Assembly (NCBI GenBank): GCA_031268975.1 | Contig: JAIRWM010000186.1 | Location: forward strand, 1-33,137 | Source: Treponema sp. | Lineage (GTDB): Bacteria > Spirochaetota > Spirochaetia > Treponematales > Breznakiellaceae | Direction of reading: 5' to 3' | DNA length: 33,137 bases | Shown here: piece by piece, positions 30,358 to 33,137 of the stretch | Position numbering within the stretch: the stretch's first letter is position 1 | Layout: each line of letters begins with the position of its first letter | Position numbers and translations under genes: made by a program | The notes under the pieces: generated by a model | The model's database searches: none | The model's input: only the letters and a program-made list of their open reading frames with translations | What the model was told of the DNA's origin: nothing

Positions 30358-31587
30358 ATGAAAATATGGGTAAAATTGCTTATCGGTTCGGGCCTGGGCG
30401 CGATACTGGGCTTTTTGCTTCCGTATGAAAACGGGAGCGTTCTTGGAGTCCTGAAATGGTTTGAACAATTCGCCCTGCATTTGGGCAGATACAGCGCCGT
30501 ACCGCTTTTGTTTTTTGCCCTTGTCATAGCGGTTTATGAATTGCGGATGGACAGGGAATTTTGGCCGCTGGTGGGGAAAAGCTTTCTGGTAATGATCGGA
30601 GGGGCGGCTTTTATCATCCTTTCGGGCATTATCGTAACCCTGCTTTTCCATCCCGCGCGTATTCCCATCCAGGAAGAACAAATTGAAACGATAGCCCTGG
30701 ACATACCCCAGGCGATTCTCCAGGTTTTCCCGGACAATATGTTCAGATCCCTGCTTACCGAGGGTATGTTTCTTCTCCCCCTCTGCGTGCTGGCGTTTTT
30801 TATCGGCATGGGGCTTTCGTATGAAAGAAATTATTCCAAACCCATTATCAGCCTGGCAGACTCTCTTTCCAGAATTGTCTACCACATATCTGTCTTTTTT
30901 ACGGAGATCCTCGCCCTGGCGCTTATAGCCCTGTCGGCGTACTGGGCCGTGCGTTTTCACGCCGCACTCAGCGCCAATGTTTTCCTGGGCCTGATACTGC
31001 TTCTGGGAATATTCAGCGTTGTTCTGGTCTTCGGCATATTTCCGCTTTTTCTGTATCTGTTAAAACCCCAGACAAACCCCTGGGCCCAGCTGTACGGTTC
31101 CCTGGGGCCGGTCATCGGCGCGTTTTTTTCCGGGGACATTAACTTTACCCTGCCCCTGCTTATCCGCCATGTCAAGGAGAATCTCGGCGTGCGCCGAAGG
31201 GCCAACTCGGTCAGCTTAAGTCTTTTCGCGGTGTTCGGCAGGGCCGGGAGCGCCATGGTGGCGGCGGTTTCCTTTATCGTGATCCTCAAATCGTATTCCA
31301 ACCTGGGTATCCACCCGGTAGATGTGCTGTCTATCGGGGTCAAGGCTTTTTTGATTTCCTTCCTGCTGGCCCGGTATCCCGGAACAGGGGCTTTTACCGC
31401 CCTTGCCGTATTAAGCATGAGTTATGGCCGGGGCTTTGAGGCGGGTTACCTTATCCTCAGGCCGCTGGCGTTTTACCTTATCGCCATAGGAGCCTTTGTC
31501 GATACCGCGTTTGCCTCCTTTGCCTCGTACGCGGCCGGAAAAATGAGCGGTTTCCAGGAAGACAAGGATATACGGCATTTTATATGA
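30358..31587 (+). CDS. Dicarboxylate/amino acid:cation symporter (DAACS family)
   Basis: This is a 409-residue inner-membrane transporter of the sodium:dicarboxylate symporter family (PF00375). About eight hydrophobic segments are evident. Family features include LGRYSAVPLLFFALVIAVYEL near the N-terminus, a middle FPDNMFRSL (commonly PxNxxxxL) and the hairpin/serine-rich segment FSGDINFTLPLLIRH. The C-terminal AVFGRAGSAMVAAVSF replaces the NMDGT-type motif of canonical glutamate carriers, and DTAFASFASYAAG lies near the end. The substrate may therefore differ from glutamate or dicarboxylates. It has its own promoter and probably a leaderless mRNA. rsmG follows after 36 bases. Confidence 0.85.
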   Translation: MKIWVKLLIGSGLGAILGFLLPYENGSVLGVLKWFEQFALHLGRYSAVPLLFFALVIAVYELRMDREFWPLVGKSFLVMIGGAAFIILSGIIVTLLFHPARIPIQEEQIETIALDIPQAILQVFPDNMFRSLLTEGMFLLPLCVLAFFIGMGLSYERNYSKPIISLADSLSRIVYHISVFFTEILALALIALSAYWAVRFHAALSANVFLGLILLLGIFSVVLVFGIFPLFLYLLKPQTNPWAQLYGSLGPVIGAFFSGDINFTLPLLIRHVKENLGVRRRANSVSLSLFAVFGRAGSAMVAAVSFIVILKSYSNLGIHPVDVLSIGVKAFLISFLLARYPGTGAFTALAVLSMSYGRGFEAGYLILRPLAFYLIAIGAFVDTAFASFASYAAGKMSGFQEDKDIRHFI

Positions 31588-31623
31588 CGCCCCTGCCGTG
31601 ATTTTTGCCGCGGGCGCCTGTTT

Positions 31624-32421
31624 ATGACCGCCCTTTTAACGAAGGGACTTGCCGCCCTTTGCCGGGCCGATCCCGTTGTATCGGACCTGGTACTGCCGAG
31701 GCTTCCCGAAATAACGCTCCTGCTTGACGCATACATAACCGAGATTGAAACCTTCAACCCTGTCTACGGCCTGGTAAAAGTGTCCGGCCGGGAAGAGCTC
31801 GTCGTAAAGCATATCCTGGATTCACTTGCCGCGCTTGGCTGTATCGCGCGGCTTCTCCAAGCGCCCGCCCGCCCGGCGGCCGGTTCCCCGCCTGCCCGCC
31901 CGGCGGCGGCCGGCCCCGTGAACAGCCCTGCCCGGCTTGCGGATGCCGGTTCCGGCGCGGGGCTGCCGGGAATACCGCTGGCGATATGCCTGCCCGGCGC
32001 GGAAGTAACCCTTATTGAGCGCATGACAGGCAGGGCGGATTTTCTGCGGAACGCCGCGGCGGTTTTAGGGCTTGCCAACGTTGCCATAGCCGAAACGGAA
32101 ATGGAAAAAGCCCCCGGCGGTTATACCGCCGCCGTTTTCCGGGCTTTCCGGCCCCTGGAACCCCGAATCCTCAAGGGCCTTTTCCGGCTGCTGGCGCCGG
32201 GCGGATACCTTGCGGCCTACAAGGGAAAGCTTGAAAACATTGAGCGCGAAACCGCGTGGATGGGCTCTTCCGCGCTTTTCCCCGCCGGATTTTCCCCGGA
32301 AATCCACCGGCTCCGCGTCCCGTTTCTTGATGAAGAGCGGCATCTGGTGATTATCCAGGAAGCTTCCCCCGCTACTGCCCCGAAGATACCGCGCCCGTGC
32401 CTGGGACAGGCGCACGGGTAA
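31624..32421 (+). CDS. rsmG: 16S rRNA (guanine527-N7)-methyltransferase
   Basis: This is a 265-residue Rossmann methyltransferase of the RsmG/GidB family. It uses SAM to methylate G527 of 16S rRNA. The sequence shows ETFNPVYGLVKVSGREELVVKHILDSLAAL, the SAM-binding ADAGSGAGLPGIPLAI and VTLIERMTGRADFLRNAA, and RAFRPLEP. It is longer than usual (about 210-240) for two reasons. An Ala/Pro-rich insert at about residues 80-104 contains a tandem PARPAA duplication just before the SAM motif. The last dozen residues are encoded by a piece of the dispersed repeat plus a hairpin. There is no obvious ribosome binding site at the ATG. It may be read from the symporter transcript. Confidence 0.85.
   Translation: MTALLTKGLAALCRADPVVSDLVLPRLPEITLLLDAYITEIETFNPVYGLVKVSGREELVVKHILDSLAALGCIARLLQAPARPAAGSPPARPAAAGPVNSPARLADAGSGAGLPGIPLAICLPGAEVTLIERMTGRADFLRNAAAVLGLANVAIAETEMEKAPGGYTAAVFRAFRPLEPRILKGLFRLLAPGGYLAAYKGKLENIERETAWMGSSALFPAGFSPEIHRLRVPFLDEERHLVIIQEASPATAPKIPRPCLGQAHG
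32381..32397 (+). repeat. Partial dispersed repeat inside the rsmG 3' end
   Basis: CGAAGATACCGCGCCCG is identical to the first part of the repeat core at 32493-32544 but in opposite orientation. The two face each other across a 133-bp spacer, making a long inverted repeat around the rsmG stop codon. The piece encodes the last residues KIPRP of RsmG. Confidence 0.65.
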
Positions 32422-32436
32422 GAAGCTGGCGGGGCC

Positions 32437-32482
32437 TGTCACCGGGAAGGGCGCGGGCATGCCCGCGTCCTTCCCGGTGACA
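32437..32482. other. Strong 23-bp hairpin downstream of rsmG
   Basis: The arm 32437-32459 pairs with 32460-32482, with GCATGC at the centre and a single G-T pair (32451/32468). It begins 15 bases after the rsmG stop. No T run follows on either strand, so it may be a repeat-derived palindrome, an mRNA-stabilising end or a rho-dependent end point. A smaller stem (CCCGTG with CACGGG) flanks the stop codon at 32394-32418. Confidence 0.8.
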
Positions 32483-32492
32483 CCCGCCTTCG

Positions 32493-32544
32493 CCGTTTCT
32501 CTGTGTGCGCCTGGTATATTCTCTCCGGGCGCGGTATCTTCGCC
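32493..32544 (-). repeat. Dispersed repeat, right copy
   Basis: On the minus strand it reads GGCGAAGATACCGCGCCCGG, then AGAGAATATACCAGGCGC and ACACAGAGAAACGG. It is the copy most like the left one at 437-487. As there, a GC-rich perfect hairpin follows its 3' side (32437-32482), and a purine-rich GAAGAAGGGGAAGGTCC is found upstream (about 32670-32686, minus). Confidence 0.75.
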
Positions 32545-32860
32545 GTTCCCGGTTTACGGATGACGCACTTTAGGGCGTATGCCGTTCGTCCGTGTCGTTC
32601 CTGACGATCCGCCTCTCCCTTTCTTAATCCGTGAAATCCGCGTCGAACTTTAGTTCGCCATCTGTGGACCTTCCCCTTCTTCCTCCCCGTTCGTGTTCTT
32701 TGTCCGTCCTGTTCGCGAGGTTCCCGGTGATCTTCCTCTCTGTTTACGGTAAATTTTTTCTTGCGCCCACGCGATACCTTGACAGCCCGCCCCTCGGAGT
32801 ATACCACAACCGCTATGGAACGTTCAAAAGCCGCCGGTAACGGACGAAGACCGCGCGGCA
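32545..32860. other. Repeat-derived intergenic DNA without a gene
   Basis: No frame here has convincing protein character. The stretch holds palindromes with an ACTTTAG core (a perfect one at 32644-32657, CGAACT/TT/AGTTCG, and an imperfect one near 32563-32578) and purine/pyrimidine-rich blocks resembling those around the left-hand repeat. Confidence 0.55.
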
Positions 32861-33006
32861 ATGGGCATTCCCAACCACGACAGTAAGCCTACCCCGGTTC
32901 CCAAGCCCAAGGACATTCCCGAAGTGGAGGCCCGGACCCCCAAACCGCGGGTACTCTCTTTCCGGTTCCGCCGGGTGAACTCCAAACGCTGGGGAAAGCC
33001 GGGGCA
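32861..33006 (+). pseudogene. Remnant of an unidentified gene
   Basis: From the ATG at 32861 about 48 codons look protein-like: a proline-rich start (PTPVPKPKDIPEVEARTPKPR), then FRFRRVNSKRWGKPGQ. From memory it recalls a family of repeated treponemal proteins, perhaps related to the remnant at 265-411. After GKPGQ the frame enters a nested palindrome (33008-33048) and becomes arginine-rich nonsense. I infer that a repeat truncated the gene. An upstream in-frame part was not recognised. Confidence 0.4.
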
Positions 33007-33007
33007 G

Positions 33008-33048
33008 CGCCGATTGCGGACTTTAGTCCGGCGTCAAGTTAATCGGCG
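33008..33048. repeat. Nested palindrome with ACTTTAGT core
   Basis: CGCCGATT at 33008-33015 pairs with AATCGGCG at 33041-33048. Inside, CGGACT (33017-33022) pairs with AGTCCG (33025-33030) around TT. The same core appears at 32644-32657. It interrupts the remnant at 32861. Confidence 0.7.
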
Positions 33049-33066
33049 TTACCCTATCATTTTTCT

Positions 33067-33094
33067 CGTTTTCCTGCGGAAAACGCGCTTTTTC
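33067..33094 (+). terminator. Rho-independent terminator
   Basis: CGTTTTCC at 33067-33074 pairs perfectly with GGAAAACG at 33078-33085 across a TGC loop, and a CTTTTT run follows at 33088-33093. It would end plus-strand transcription through the right-hand remnant. Confidence 0.5.
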
Positions 33095-33137
33095 AAGTCG
33101 GCGAAAAATCCACAGTAAGGTAGTACTAATTTATTCT

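Noticed and set aside
32439-32861. Long arginine-rich reading frame on the minus strand
   Set aside because: Its composition comes from the dispersed repeat and purine-rich blocks, and no domain or ribosome binding site supports it.

Overview
The window reads as an ordinary chromosomal segment of a spirochaete, most likely a Treponema of the insect-gut type. I infer this from the gene set (an AlsE/HxlB sugar cluster, a FliL paralogue, stacked cNMP-binding/GGDEF proteins, Phd/VapC modules), the moderately high GC content, and intergenic DNA full of small GC-rich palindromic repeats. No rRNA, tRNA, transposase or CRISPR array was seen. The taxonomic call is from memory of the families, not from a search.

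Layout. 1-760 is a decayed zone: a 21-bp tandem repeat, a gene remnant, a dispersed repeat and the relic of a toxin gene. 767-1262 is a likely toxin-antitoxin pair. 1370-5444 holds a MetF-like protein and a complete ECF-type vitamin transporter, with both ATPases and EcfT fused in one 855-residue chain and a separate S component. 5516-8047 holds a small unknown protein, then a PTS EIIA gene joined to gamma and beta subunits of a sodium-pumping decarboxylase and a 41-residue membrane protein. 8070-10303 (minus) is a coupled aminopeptidase/threonine aldolase pair. 10386-12402 is mgtE behind a leader with a 33-codon ORF, then a FliL-like protein. 12404-13827 (minus) is a membrane protein/ECF sigma/anti-sigma operon.

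The most interesting block is 14218-24769. A LevR-type, PRD-containing sigma-54 activator is followed by a sigma-54 promoter that overlaps its stop codon. Downstream lie HPr, enzyme I, mannose-family IIC, IID, IIA and IIB, a GatD-like dehydrogenase, an HxlB-like sugar-phosphate isomerase and an unknown protein. A convergent AlsE-type epimerase gene closes the block. This looks like a self-contained regulon for uptake and phosphorylation of a hexitol or related sugar and its conversion to fructose 6-phosphate. The substrate cannot be read from the sequence.

24817-30232 (minus) carries two overlapping cNMP-binding/GGDEF genes (one intact, one degenerate), an aldehyde dehydrogenase coupled to a short-chain dehydrogenase with a histone-H1/AT-hook-like tail, and a Phd/VapC pair whose VapC has lost two acidic residues. 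30358-32421 is a dicarboxylate-type symporter and rsmG. The right end is again repeat-rich with a gene remnant and a terminator.

A cross-cutting observation is that at least six genes have a -10-like hexamer only 5-7 bases before the start codon and no usable Shine-Dalgarno sequence. This suggests that leaderless transcripts are common here.
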